Below, piece after piece: positions 49,873-58,311 of a stretch of DNA of 64,000 nt. Under the pieces are notes generated by a model. That model saw only the letters and a program-made list of their open reading frames with translations. It made no database searches and was not told where the DNA came from. Position numbers and translations under genes: made by a program. How positions within the stretch are numbered: position 1 is the first letter of the stretch; every line of letters begins with the position of its first letter. Source of the DNA: Streptomyces sp. HmicA12 (GTDB lineage Bacteria > Actinomycetota > Actinomycetes > Streptomycetales > Streptomycetaceae); NCBI RefSeq assembly GCF_000373565.1, contig NZ_KB891820.1, positions 1 to 64,000 of the forward strand, given 5' to 3'.

Positions 49873-52800
49873 ATGTCCTGGCTGTCGAGATTCAGCCTCG
49901 CCCAGCGCGCCCTGATCGGGTTGATGTCGATCATCGCGATCGTCTTCGGCGCGATCGCGATCCCTCAGCTCAAGCAGCAGCTGCTCCCCACCATCGAACT
50001 GCCCATGGTCTCGGTCATCGCCCCCTACCAGGGCGCGTCGCCGGACGTCGTGGAGAAGCAGGTCGTCGAGCCGCTGGAGAACTCCATCGACGCGGTCGAC
50101 GGGATCACCGGCATCACCTCGACGGCGAGCGAGGGCAACGCCGTCGTGATGGCCTCGTTCGACTACGGCAGCGGCGGCACCCAGCCGCTCGTCGCCGACG
50201 TCCAGCAGGCCGTCAACCGCGCCCGCGCCCAACTGCCCGACGACGTCGACCCGCAGGTCGTGGCCGGCTCCACCGACGACATCCCCACCGTCGTCCTCGC
50301 GGTCACCTCGGACAAGGACCAGCAGGCCCTCGCCGACCAGCTCGACAAGACCGTCGTGCCGTCCCTCAAGGACATCGACGGCGTCGGCCAGGTCTCGGTC
50401 GACGGCGTCCGCGACCTCCAGGTGAACGTCACACCGAACCAGAAGAAGATGGCCGCGGCCGGCGTCGGCGTCCAGACGCTGAGCCAGTCCCTGCAGGCCG
50501 GCGGTGCCACGCTGCCCGCGGGCTCGTTCGACGAGAGCGGCAAGAACCGCACCGTCCAGGTCGGCGGCGGCTTCACCTCGCTGAAGCAGATCAAGGGCCT
50601 GATGGTCACCGGCGAGGGCGTCAAGAAGCCCGTACGCCTCGCCGACATCGCCACCGTCGAGCAGCAGCCCTCGACGGCCGACTCCATCACCCGCACCGAC
50701 GGCCGGCCCAGCCTCGCCGTCGCGGTCACCATGGACCACGACGGCTCGGCCGTCACCATCTCGAACGCGGTGAAGGACAAGCTGCCCGGACTCCGTCAGG
50801 ACCTCGGCTCCGGCGCGAAGCTGACCGTCGTCAGCGACCAGGGCCCGGCCGTCTCGAAGTCCATCTCGGGTCTGACCACGGAGGGCGCGCTCGGCCTGCT
50901 CTTCGCCGTCATCGTCATCCTGCTCTTCCTGGCGTCGCTGCGCTCGACCCTGGTCACGGCGGTCTCCATCCCGCTGTCCGTGGTCCTCGCGCTCATCGTC
51001 CTGTGGACGGGCGACCTCTCGCTCAACATGCTCACGCTCGGCGCGCTGACCATCGCGATCGGCCGCGTCGTCGACGACTCGATCGTCGTCCTGGAGAACA
51101 TCAAGCGCCATCTCGGCTACGGCGAGGAACGCCAGGAGGCGATCCTCAAGGCGGTCCGCGAGGTCGCGGGCGCGGTGACGTCCTCGACCCTCACCACGGT
51201 CGCGGTCTTCCTCCCGATCGGCCTGGTCGGCGGCATGGTGGGCGAGCTGTTCGGCTCGTTCTCCATCACGGTCACGGCGGCGCTCCTCGCGTCCCTGCTG
51301 GTCTCGCTGACGGTCGTGCCGGTCCTCTCCTACTGGTTCCTGCGCGCGCCCAGGGCGATCCAGGGCATCGACCCGGAGGAGGCCCGCCGCAAGGCCGAGG
51401 AGAAGGAAGCGAAGTCGTGGCTGCAGCGGGCGTACGTCCCGGTGCTGCGCTTCGCGACGCGCCGCCGCATCACCAGCCTGCTCATCGCGGTCGTGGTCCT
51501 CGTCGGCACGTTCGGCATGGCCCCGCTCCTGAAGACCAACTTCTTCGACCAGGGCGAGCAGGAAGTCCTCTCCATCAAGCAGGAGTTGAAGCCCGGCACC
51601 AGCCTGGCCGCGACCGACGACTCCGCGAAGAAGATCGAGAAGGTGCTCCAGGGCATCGACGAGATCAAGGACTACCAGGTCACCATCGGCTCCTCCGGCT
51701 TCATGGCGGCCTTCGGCGGCGGCACCGACACCAACCAGGCCTCGTACTCGGTGACCCTGAAGGACAAGGCGTCGTACGAGGACACGCAGAACCGCATCGA
51801 GCGCGAGCTCGGCGGGCTCGACGGGATCGGTACGACGACGATCTCGGCCGGTGACGGCTTCGGCAGCCAGGACCTGAGCGTGGTCGTGAAGGCCGCCGAC
51901 GGCACCGTCCTCGACAAGGCGTCCGAGCAGGTGCGCGACGCGGTGGCCTCGCTCGACGACGTCACCGACGTCACCAGCGACCTGTCGCAGTCGGTCCCGC
52001 GCATCTCGGTCCGCGCCAACTCCAAGGCGGCCGCGGCAGGGTTCAACGACACGACGCTCGGCGCCGCCGTCACCCAGGCGGTGCGCGGCACGACCAGCGG
52101 CAAGGCGACGATCGACGACACCGAGCGCGACATCGTGATCAAGTCGGCGAAGCCCGCCACCACCATGGACGAGCTGAAGAAGCTCCCGGTGGGCCCGCGC
52201 GGCCTGACCCTCGGCGACATCGCCACGGTGAAGCTGGTCGACGGACCGGTCTCGATGACCCGGATCGACGGCGCCCGCGCGGCGACGATCACGGCGAAGC
52301 CGACCGGCGACAACACCGGCGCGGTCAGCGCCGACCTCCAGTCGAAGATCAAGGCGCTCGACCTCCCGAAGGGCGCCACGGCGACCATCGGCGGCGTCAC
52401 CTCCGACCAGGACGACGCGTTCAAGAACCTGGCCCTGGCGATGCTCGCGGCGATCGCGATCGTCTTCATGCTGCTGGTCGCGACGTTCCGCTCGCTGGCC
52501 CAGCCGCTGATCCTGCTGGTCTCGATCCCGTTCGCGGCGACGGGCGCGATCGGCCTGCTGATCGCCACGGGCACCCCGATGGGCGTGCCCGCCATGATCG
52601 GCATGCTGATGCTCATCGGCATCGTGGTCACCAACGCGATCGTGCTGATCGACCTGATCAACCAGTACCGCGGTCAGGGTCTCGGCGTGGTCGAGGCCGT
52701 GGTGGAGGGTGGCCGACACCGTCTCCGCCCGATCCTCATGACGGCCCTGGCGACGATCTTCGCGCTGCTGCCGATGGCGCTCGGCGTCACCGGCGAGGGC

Positions 52801-53001
52801 GGCTTCATCGCGCAGCCGCTCGCGGTGGTCGTGATCGGCGGTCTCATCACGTCGACCCTGCTCACCCTGCTCCTCGTGCCGACGCTCTACGCGATGCTGG
52901 AGCTCCGCAAGGAGAAGCGGGCGCGGAAGCGCGCGGCGAAGCGGGGTTCCGCGGTGCCGCCGCAGTCTCCGGCCCCGGAGTCGGAGCCGGCCGGGGTCTG
53001 A
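49873..53001 (+). CDS. RND family efflux transporter permease (SwrC/AcrB-like)
   Basis: 1042 residues, full-length RND: two repeats of a large extracytoplasmic domain framed by 12 membrane helices. The proton-relay Asp pair is in IGRVVDDSIVVLENI (about residue 405). The Lys of the AcrB helix 10 is replaced by Thr in GIVVTNAIVLIDLINQ, as in Gram-positive members such as Bacillus SwrC that expel lipopeptides. No membrane-fusion protein gene is adjacent. ATG 49873 is chosen because LSRFSLAQRALIGL begins the first helix. Confidence 0.93.
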   Translation: MSWLSRFSLAQRALIGLMSIIAIVFGAIAIPQLKQQLLPTIELPMVSVIAPYQGASPDVVEKQVVEPLENSIDAVDGITGITSTASEGNAVVMASFDYGSGGTQPLVADVQQAVNRARAQLPDDVDPQVVAGSTDDIPTVVLAVTSDKDQQALADQLDKTVVPSLKDIDGVGQVSVDGVRDLQVNVTPNQKKMAAAGVGVQTLSQSLQAGGATLPAGSFDESGKNRTVQVGGGFTSLKQIKGLMVTGEGVKKPVRLADIATVEQQPSTADSITRTDGRPSLAVAVTMDHDGSAVTISNAVKDKLPGLRQDLGSGAKLTVVSDQGPAVSKSISGLTTEGALGLLFAVIVILLFLASLRSTLVTAVSIPLSVVLALIVLWTGDLSLNMLTLGALTIAIGRVVDDSIVVLENIKRHLGYGEERQEAILKAVREVAGAVTSSTLTTVAVFLPIGLVGGMVGELFGSFSITVTAALLASLLVSLTVVPVLSYWFLRAPRAIQGIDPEEARRKAEEKEAKSWLQRAYVPVLRFATRRRITSLLIAVVVLVGTFGMAPLLKTNFFDQGEQEVLSIKQELKPGTSLAATDDSAKKIEKVLQGIDEIKDYQVTIGSSGFMAAFGGGTDTNQASYSVTLKDKASYEDTQNRIERELGGLDGIGTTTISAGDGFGSQDLSVVVKAADGTVLDKASEQVRDAVASLDDVTDVTSDLSQSVPRISVRANSKAAAAGFNDTTLGAAVTQAVRGTTSGKATIDDTERDIVIKSAKPATTMDELKKLPVGPRGLTLGDIATVKLVDGPVSMTRIDGARAATITAKPTGDNTGAVSADLQSKIKALDLPKGATATIGGVTSDQDDAFKNLALAMLAAIAIVFMLLVATFRSLAQPLILLVSIPFAATGAIGLLIATGTPMGVPAMIGMLMLIGIVVTNAIVLIDLINQYRGQGLGVVEAVVEGGRHRLRPILMTALATIFALLPMALGVTGEGGFIAQPLAVVVIGGLITSTLLTLLLVPTLYAMLELRKEKRARKRAAKRGSAVPPQSPAPESEPAGV

Positions 53002-53070
53002 CCCCGCCCCCCCCGCCTTGGGCAATCTGCCGCCTGGGGCGGCAGGGTGGGCAAGGCGGCACCCCGGCGC

Positions 53071-53100
53071 GGGGCGAGCGCTTCATCGAGCGCTCGCCCC
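53071..53100. terminator. Hairpin terminator after the RND gene
   Basis: A perfect 12-bp stem (GGGGCGAGCGCT and complement) with loop TCATCG lies between the convergent RND and nadA genes. An additional two-step inverted repeat (CCGCCTTG...CAAGGCGG) lies just before it. Confidence 0.82.
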
Positions 53101-53102
53101 GG

Positions 53103-53134
53103 TGGGGCTTCTCGCGCGGTTCCCCGCGCCCCTG
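53103..53134. repeat. Partial copy of the dispersed palindrome family
   Basis: A left-arm copy (GGGGCTTCTCGCGCGGTTCC...) lies eleven bases from the nadA stop. Confidence 0.6.
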
Positions 53135-53145
53135 GCGGCAACTGG

Positions 53146-54342
53146 TTACGGCAGCGCCAGCATCCGCTCCAGCGCCAGCTTCGCGAACTGCTCCGTCTCG
53201 CGGTCCACCTCGATGCGGTTCACGAGCCGGCCGTCCGCCAGGGACTCCAGCGTCCAGACCAGATGCGGCAGGTCGATGCGGTTCATGGTCGAGCAGAAGC
53301 AGACCGTCTTGTCGAGGAAGACGATCTCCTTGCCCTCGGGCGCGAAACGGTTCGCGAGCCGCTGGACCAGGTTGAGCTCGGTCCCGATCGCCCACTTCGA
53401 GCCCGCCGGCGCGGCCTCCAGCGCCTTGATGATGTACTCCGTCGACCCGACGTAGTCCGCCGCGGCCACGACCTCGTGCTTGCACTCGGGGTGCACGAGG
53501 ACGTTCACCCCCGGTATGCGCTCGCGCACGTCGTTGACCGAGTCCAGCGAGAACCGCCCGTGCACCGAGCAGTGCCCGCGCCACAGGATCATCTTGGCGG
53601 CCCGCAGCTCGTCGGCGGTCAGCCCGCCGTTCGGCTTGTGCGGGTTGTAGACGACGCAGTCGTCCAGCGACATCCCGAGATCGCGCACCGCGGTGTTGCG
53701 CCCCAGGTGCTGGTCCGGCAGGAAGAGCACCTGGTCGCCCTGCTCGAACGCCCAGTTCAGAGCCCGCTCGGCATTGGACGACGTACAGATCGTGCCGCCG
53801 TGCTTGCCGGTGAACGCCTTGATGTCCGCCGACGAGTTCATGTACGAGACGGGCACGACGGACTCGGCGATCCCGGCCTCGGTCAGCACGTCCCAGCACT
53901 CGGCGACCTGCTCGGCGGTGGCCATGTCTGCCATCGAGCAGCCGGCCGCGAGGTCGGGCAGCACGACCTTCTGGTCGTCACCGGTGAGGATGTCGGCCGA
54001 CTCGGCCATGAAGTGCACACCGCAGAACACGATGTACTCGGCGTCGGGACGCGCCGCGGCGTCCCGGGCCAGCTTGAAGGAGTCGCCGGTGACGTCGGCG
54101 AACTGGATGACCTCGTCGCGCTGGTAGTGGTGCCCGAGCACGAACACCTTGTCGCCGAGCTTCTCCTTGGCCGCGCGCGCCCGCTCCACCAGGTCAGGGT
54201 CGGCGGGCGAGGGCAGGTCGCCGGGGCACTCCACACCGCGCTCGCTCTTCGGGTCGGCCTCGCGGCCGAGCAGGAGCAACGCCAGCGGCGTGGGCGAAAC
54301 ATCCAGGTCGACAGGGGCCTGGGGGGTCTGGGCCGTGGTCAC
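53146..54342 (-). CDS. nadA: Quinolinate synthase
   Basis: 398 residues. It condenses iminoaspartate with dihydroxyacetone phosphate to quinolinate, the first step specific to NAD synthesis, using one 4Fe-4S cluster. Visible motifs are GHHYQRDEV, the cluster Cys in EYIVFCGVHFMAESAD, a Cys in HGGTICTSSNAER, HPECKHEVV and the C-terminal KTVCFCSTMNRI. GTG 54342 follows AAAGGG; GTG 54351 also fits. nadB and nadC are not adjacent. Confidence 0.95.
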   Translation of the reverse strand: MTTAQTPQAPVDLDVSPTPLALLLLGREADPKSERGVECPGDLPSPADPDLVERARAAKEKLGDKVFVLGHHYQRDEVIQFADVTGDSFKLARDAAARPDAEYIVFCGVHFMAESADILTGDDQKVVLPDLAAGCSMADMATAEQVAECWDVLTEAGIAESVVPVSYMNSSADIKAFTGKHGGTICTSSNAERALNWAFEQGDQVLFLPDQHLGRNTAVRDLGMSLDDCVVYNPHKPNGGLTADELRAAKMILWRGHCSVHGRFSLDSVNDVRERIPGVNVLVHPECKHEVVAAADYVGSTEYIIKALEAAPAGSKWAIGTELNLVQRLANRFAPEGKEIVFLDKTVCFCSTMNRIDLPHLVWTLESLADGRLVNRIEVDRETEQFAKLALERMLALP

Positions 54343-54370
54343 GTCACGCACCCTTTCTCAATGAGCAGAA

Positions 54371-54407
54371 CGACTTTTCGTCGAAATGACGTTATCTATC
54401 ATACGTC
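54371..54407 (-). promoter_or_regulatory. nadA control region with symmetric sites
   Basis: A short AT-rich patch contains CGAC-TTTT-CGTCG (54371-54383) and GACGT-n10-ACGTC (54388-54407). On the minus strand TATGAT within it could be the -10 of nadA. The symmetric sites may bind an NAD-responsive repressor; none is encoded nearby. Confidence 0.4.
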
Positions 54408-54601
54408 GTTCACGTCAGTTTGACGATGCCGATGTCGTCGATGTGACGCAATCCGCGCAGACCGCCCCGTGCCCCGCCCGCCCCCGGTGTGCGAGCATGA
54501 AAAGAAGAAGGACGAAACCCCCGCCGATCCGGAATGGATCCGGGGCTTGGCCGGTTGCAATGGTCGGCAAGCAGTCTCCGTACAACCCGGGAGAGATGTA
54601 G

Positions 54602-54958
54602 ATGTCCGTATCGGACGAGACCACCACCGTCAGCGACGGCATCATCCTCAGCGACGCCGCGGCGGCCAAGGTCAAGGCTCTGCTCGAGCAGGAAGGCCGC
54701 GAGGACCTGGCTCTGCGTGTGGCCGTTCAGCCGGGTGGCTGCTCCGGCCTGCGCTACCAGCTCTTCTTCGACGAGCGTTCGCTCGACGGTGACGTCGTCA
54801 AGGACTTCGGCGGCGTCAAGGTCGTCACCGACCGCATGTCCGCCCCGTACCTGGGCGGCGCGTCCATCGACTTCGTCGACACCATCGAGAAGCAGGGCTT
54901 CACGATCGACAACCCGAACGCGACGGGCTCCTGCGCCTGCGGCGACTCGTTCAGCTAA
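54602..54958 (+). CDS. erpA: A-type iron-sulfur carrier (IscA/ErpA family)
   Basis: 118 residues with the three cluster-binding Cys residues: one in QPGGCSGLRY and two in the C-terminal GSCACGDSF. Such proteins deliver Fe-S clusters to enzymes such as NadA and LipA, both encoded in this window. It is divergent from nadA. ATG 54602 follows GGGAGA. Confidence 0.95.
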   Translation: MSVSDETTTVSDGIILSDAAAAKVKALLEQEGREDLALRVAVQPGGCSGLRYQLFFDERSLDGDVVKDFGGVKVVTDRMSAPYLGGASIDFVDTIEKQGFTIDNPNATGSCACGDSFS

Positions 54959-54979
54959 GTCGTCCCAGCGCATCCCAGC

Positions 54980-55021
54980 GGAAGGGCCGGGGCACCCCCA
55001 CGGGGGTGCCCCGGCCCTTCC
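54980..55021. terminator. Terminator after erpA
   Basis: A perfect 19- to 20-bp stem (GGAAGGGCCGGGGCACCCC and complement) with a very short loop, between convergent erpA and the next gene. Confidence 0.9.
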
Positions 55022-55036
55022 GCGTACCCGCGAGTC

Positions 55037-56593
55037 TCAGTCCCGCGGTGCGGGCTCCACCCCGCCGGGCCCGTTCTTCTCCGCGACCGGAACCTCGGTG
55101 CCGTCCGCGCCGACGACCTTCCGCCCGTCCAGCGGAGCGTCGAGCGTCACCGGCAGCGTGAAGAACTTCGCCATCTGGATGCAGACGGTCCCCTTCTTCT
55201 CGGTGCTGGTGACCCGGACGGTCACCGTCTTCCCCGACTCGTCCGCCGACGCCGCGTACGTCGCGCACACGCCCCCGGTGAAGTGCAGGGTCAGCGTCTT
55301 CCCGGAGGAATCGGCGCGGTACCCCTCCACCGGCACCCGACGGCTGTCCGTCCCCGGGTCGCCCGGCGACGACGTGCTCGGCCGCGGACTCGGCGCCGGC
55401 GGCTCCGCGGAGGCCGTCGAACTCCCGGGCGCGGCAAGGAACTCGGGTGCCACGGCGGGATGCGTCACGGTGAACACGTCGTCGGCCCCCGACGGCTTCA
55501 CCTCGAACAGCCACGACGGTACGAGCGCCTGCTCACCCCCGACGTAGTACGCGGCGAGCCCGAACGTGGCCTCGGTGACCGCGACCGTCGACGACGCGGG
55601 CGGCCGCGGCGACGACGGAGTACACCCGGGAGCGCCCTTGCCCGCAGGGGAGTCGCCGGGGGAGTCGCTCCGGGAGTCGCCGTCCAGCGGCGCCGGGCTC
55701 GCGCACGCGTCGGCCGACGGGACGCGCCCGCCCGCCGCGGCGCCGTTCATCCGCTCCAGCGTCTTCTTCGCGCCGATCGTCGGATACGTGTCGCCCTTGA
55801 CCGGCGCCTTCAACAGCCCGCTGCCGCCGACCACTTGACCGTCCGCGCCGACCTGGATCCCGGTCGACCAGCCGTACGTCGGCAGGCCGCCCACCTCCGG
55901 GTCGGCGTTCACCACCCTTGTGGCGCCCATGAGCTGGCTCGCGTCGAGCTTCGCGTCGTCCTGGCCGAGGGCCTTGAGGAGCGGCGCCGCGGCCTTCTTC
56001 GCGGCGGCCTCGCTCACCGCGTCCTTCTCGCTCCCGCCGCCCTCCGGGTCCGCGCACTTGGTGTCGCCCGGGCACTTCTGGCCCTTCGCCGAGGGAGCGT
56101 ACCGCGCGTACGTCCAGCTGCCCGGCGCCTTCCGGTTCACCTGCAGCGAGGGGCCCGACCCGTCCGGCGCGGGCCCCAACCGCCAGGTCCCACCCTGGAG
56201 CCGCGGCGTACCGCCCACGTCCAGCGCCTTCCCCAGCTCGGTCACGTCGGCGGCGCTCACCTCGCCCTCGGCCCGGTACACCGGAGCCTCGTCCGGCCCG
56301 TCCGGCAGCGAGCCGGTGGCCTCGTACCGCGAGCCGTTCGGGTCGGGCTCACCCGGCGCGATCCCGTTCGAGTTCCCCGGGGTGCCGCCCTCGCCGTATC
56401 CGTCCAGGGCGAGCGGCGGGGGAGTGCCGTCGCTCCCGGGCCCGCTCGCCCGGTCCTCGCCGTCCCCACCGGACGCGCTCGTCGCCAGGTACGCGCCGCC
56501 GCCACCGGCGAGGAGGACAGCCGCCAGGGCCGAGGCGACAGCCAGCGTGCGCCGCCGCCGGTGCCGATCCTGCGTCTGCTCTTCGGTGCTCAC
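55037..56593 (-). CDS. Single-pass membrane protein, unknown function
   Basis: 518 residues: a cytoplasmic start (MSTEEQTQDRHRRRR), one membrane helix (residues 16-36) and a long extracytoplasmic part with low-complexity Pro/Ser/Gly stretches. No known domain. Its position between the PfkB kinase and erpA matches a membrane protein in mycobacteria (Rv2203 as I recall). ATG 56593 is the start. Four Cys residues (two in the CPGDTKCAD region, others later) might form disulfides. Confidence 0.78.
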   Translation of the reverse strand: MSTEEQTQDRHRRRRTLAVASALAAVLLAGGGGAYLATSASGGDGEDRASGPGSDGTPPPLALDGYGEGGTPGNSNGIAPGEPDPNGSRYEATGSLPDGPDEAPVYRAEGEVSAADVTELGKALDVGGTPRLQGGTWRLGPAPDGSGPSLQVNRKAPGSWTYARYAPSAKGQKCPGDTKCADPEGGGSEKDAVSEAAAKKAAAPLLKALGQDDAKLDASQLMGATRVVNADPEVGGLPTYGWSTGIQVGADGQVVGGSGLLKAPVKGDTYPTIGAKKTLERMNGAAAGGRVPSADACASPAPLDGDSRSDSPGDSPAGKGAPGCTPSSPRPPASSTVAVTEATFGLAAYYVGGEQALVPSWLFEVKPSGADDVFTVTHPAVAPEFLAAPGSSTASAEPPAPSPRPSTSSPGDPGTDSRRVPVEGYRADSSGKTLTLHFTGGVCATYAASADESGKTVTVRVTSTEKKGTVCIQMAKFFTLPVTLDAPLDGRKVVGADGTEVPVAEKNGPGGVEPAPRD

Positions 56594-56715
56594 CGCATCG
56601 CTCCTTCGCCTGCCGCGTTCCTCGCGTCGTATCCCGCATCCCCTTGATGAGGGACACCTTTACGGGACAGCGATGGGACGCGGCAGGGGAGCGTGCGGTT
56701 CCCTTCCGCGCGCCG

Positions 56716-56937
56716 TCAGTCTCCGAAACCGGCCATGGAGCCGGCCATCGAGTCGATCAGTCGCGCGGACGACACCGGCACCACGACGCCGTGGATCCCC
56801 GCCGCGCCGACCACGCGGACCGGCCGCTCCACCTCCCACGGAGAGCGCGGCAGCACCCAATGCGGAACCATCCGGGCGCAGTCGACGCGCAGCGCCGCCA
56901 GCCCGTCCTGCGTCATCAAGGACACGTCGTAGGTCAT
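56716..56937 (-). CDS. Small conserved protein (73 aa)
   Basis: A compact 73-residue protein (MTYDVSLMTQDGLAALRVDC, WVLPRSPWEVERPVRVVGAA, SSARLIDSMAGSMAGFGD) with no recognised domain. ATG 56937 is the more natural start; an upstream TTG/ATG-type extension is possible. Divergent from the kinase gene. Function unknown. Confidence 0.6.
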   Translation of the reverse strand: MTYDVSLMTQDGLAALRVDCARMVPHWVLPRSPWEVERPVRVVGAAGIHGVVVPVSSARLIDSMAGSMAGFGD

Positions 56938-57069
56938 GTCCGCACCGTAGGCACGGAACACCTGGCGAAAAAAGCCCTACTATCAGGTAGTTTCCGTACT
57001 TCAGCGCAGGGGCCTGGACCGGGTAGCGTGAACTGTCAATCCCCTCCACTCAGGAAGCGTGCTCACGCC

Positions 57070-58044
57070 GTGCGAATCGCAGTCACCGGCTCCATCGCCA
57101 CCGACCACCTGATGACCTTCCCCGGCCGCTTCGCCGACCAACTCGTCGCCGATCAGCTGCACACGGTCTCCCTCTCCTTCCTCGTCGACAACCTCGACGT
57201 GCGCCGGGGCGGCGTCGGCGCCAACATCGCCTTCGGCATGGGCCAGCTGGGCACCGGCCCGGTCCTGGTCGGCTCGGCCGGCTTCGACTTCGGCGAGTAC
57301 CGCGCCTGGCTCGACCGCCACGGCGTGGACACCGAGTCGGTCCGCATCTCCGAAACGCTCCACACCGCCCGCTTCGTGTGCACCACGGACGCCGACCACA
57401 ACCAGATCGGCTCCTTCTACACGGGCGCGATGAGCGAGGCCCGCCTCATCGAGCTGAAGACCGTCGCCGACCGCGTGGGCGGCCTCGACCTGGTCCTCAT
57501 CGGCGCGGACGACCCGGAGGGGATGCTCCGCCACACCGAGGAGTGCCGGAGCCGGTCCATCCCGTTCGCCGCCGACTTCTCGCAGCAGATCGCGCGCATG
57601 GACGGCGAGGAGATCCGCACGCTCCTCGAAGGCGCCACGTACCTCTTCTCGAACGAGTACGAGAAGGGCCTCATCGAGTCGAAGACCGGCTGGACCGACG
57701 CCGAGATCCTCGGCAAGGTCGGCCACCGCGTCACCACGCTCGGCTCGCGCGGCGTGCGCATCGAGCGGGTCGGCGACGAGCCGATCGAGGTCGGCTGCCC
57801 GGAGGAGGACGCCAAGGTCGACCCGACCGGCGTCGGCGACGCGTTCCGCGCGGGCTTCCTGTCCGGCCTGTCCTGGGGCGTCTCCCTGGAGCGTGCGGCG
57901 CAGGTCGGCTGCATGCTCGCCACCCTGGTCATCGAGACCCTGGGCACCCAGGAGTACGAGCTGCGCCGGGCCCCGTTCATGGACCGCTTCCGCAAGGCGT
58001 ACGGCGACGAGGCGGCCGCCGAGGTCGAGTCCTACCTGAGCTGA
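57070..58044 (+). CDS. PfkB family carbohydrate/nucleoside kinase (adenosine kinase-like)
   Basis: 324 residues with the ribokinase fold: N-terminal VTGSIATDHLMTFPGRF, GGVGANIAFGMGQLG and the catalytic DPTGVGDAFRAGFL with its Asp base and anion hole. The mycobacterial homologue at this position (Rv2202c) is an adenosine kinase, so salvage of adenosine to AMP is the best guess. GTG 57070 follows AGGAAG. A hairpin and a MITE-like element follow. Confidence 0.9.
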   Translation: MRIAVTGSIATDHLMTFPGRFADQLVADQLHTVSLSFLVDNLDVRRGGVGANIAFGMGQLGTGPVLVGSAGFDFGEYRAWLDRHGVDTESVRISETLHTARFVCTTDADHNQIGSFYTGAMSEARLIELKTVADRVGGLDLVLIGADDPEGMLRHTEECRSRSIPFAADFSQQIARMDGEEIRTLLEGATYLFSNEYEKGLIESKTGWTDAEILGKVGHRVTTLGSRGVRIERVGDEPIEVGCPEEDAKVDPTGVGDAFRAGFLSGLSWGVSLERAAQVGCMLATLVIETLGTQEYELRRAPFMDRFRKAYGDEAAAEVESYLS

Positions 58045-58054
58045 GGCCGGTCCG

Positions 58055-58088
58055 GGGGCGCGGGGAGCTGCACAGTTCCCCGCACCCC
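58055..58088. terminator. Hairpin terminator of the kinase gene
   Basis: A 16-bp stem with two mismatches and a 2-base loop, built from the dispersed-repeat arm (GGGGCGCGGGGAGCTG and an opposing copy). It abuts the MITE-like element. Confidence 0.75.
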
Positions 58089-58311
58089 TAGGGCCTGGCT
58101 TCAAACTCCCGTCTGCCCCGCGACGCCTGGCACCCGCTCTCGCCGCACCGGGCACAAGGCCAAGTGCGTCCGGTCCATCGTGGGTGTCGTGCACCCGGCA
58201 CGCCGAGAGCACGCTTCCCCAAGCTCTCAACTCCGTTCGAGCAGGGGAGACCCCATTGACGCCGCGAGGCCGCCCTCCGGGCGACGACGGGAGTGTGAAG
58301 ACAGGCCCTAG
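58088..58311. mobile_element. MITE-like element bounded by CTAG
   Basis: The 224-bp segment has terminal inverted repeats of about 26 bases with 24 identities (left GGGCCTGGCTTCAAACTCCC, right complement GGGCCTGTCTTCACACTCCC). It is flanked by CTAG on both sides, which fits an IS5-type target duplication. It has no coding capacity. The right CTAG provides the TAG stop of the desulfurase gene, so insertion happened at or in its last codon. Confidence 0.72.

Noticed and set aside
49849..53025. A 1058-residue open frame opposite the RND exporter
   Set aside because: The composition is almost only Arg, Asp, Gly, Glu and Val, typical of the complement of a membrane protein gene.
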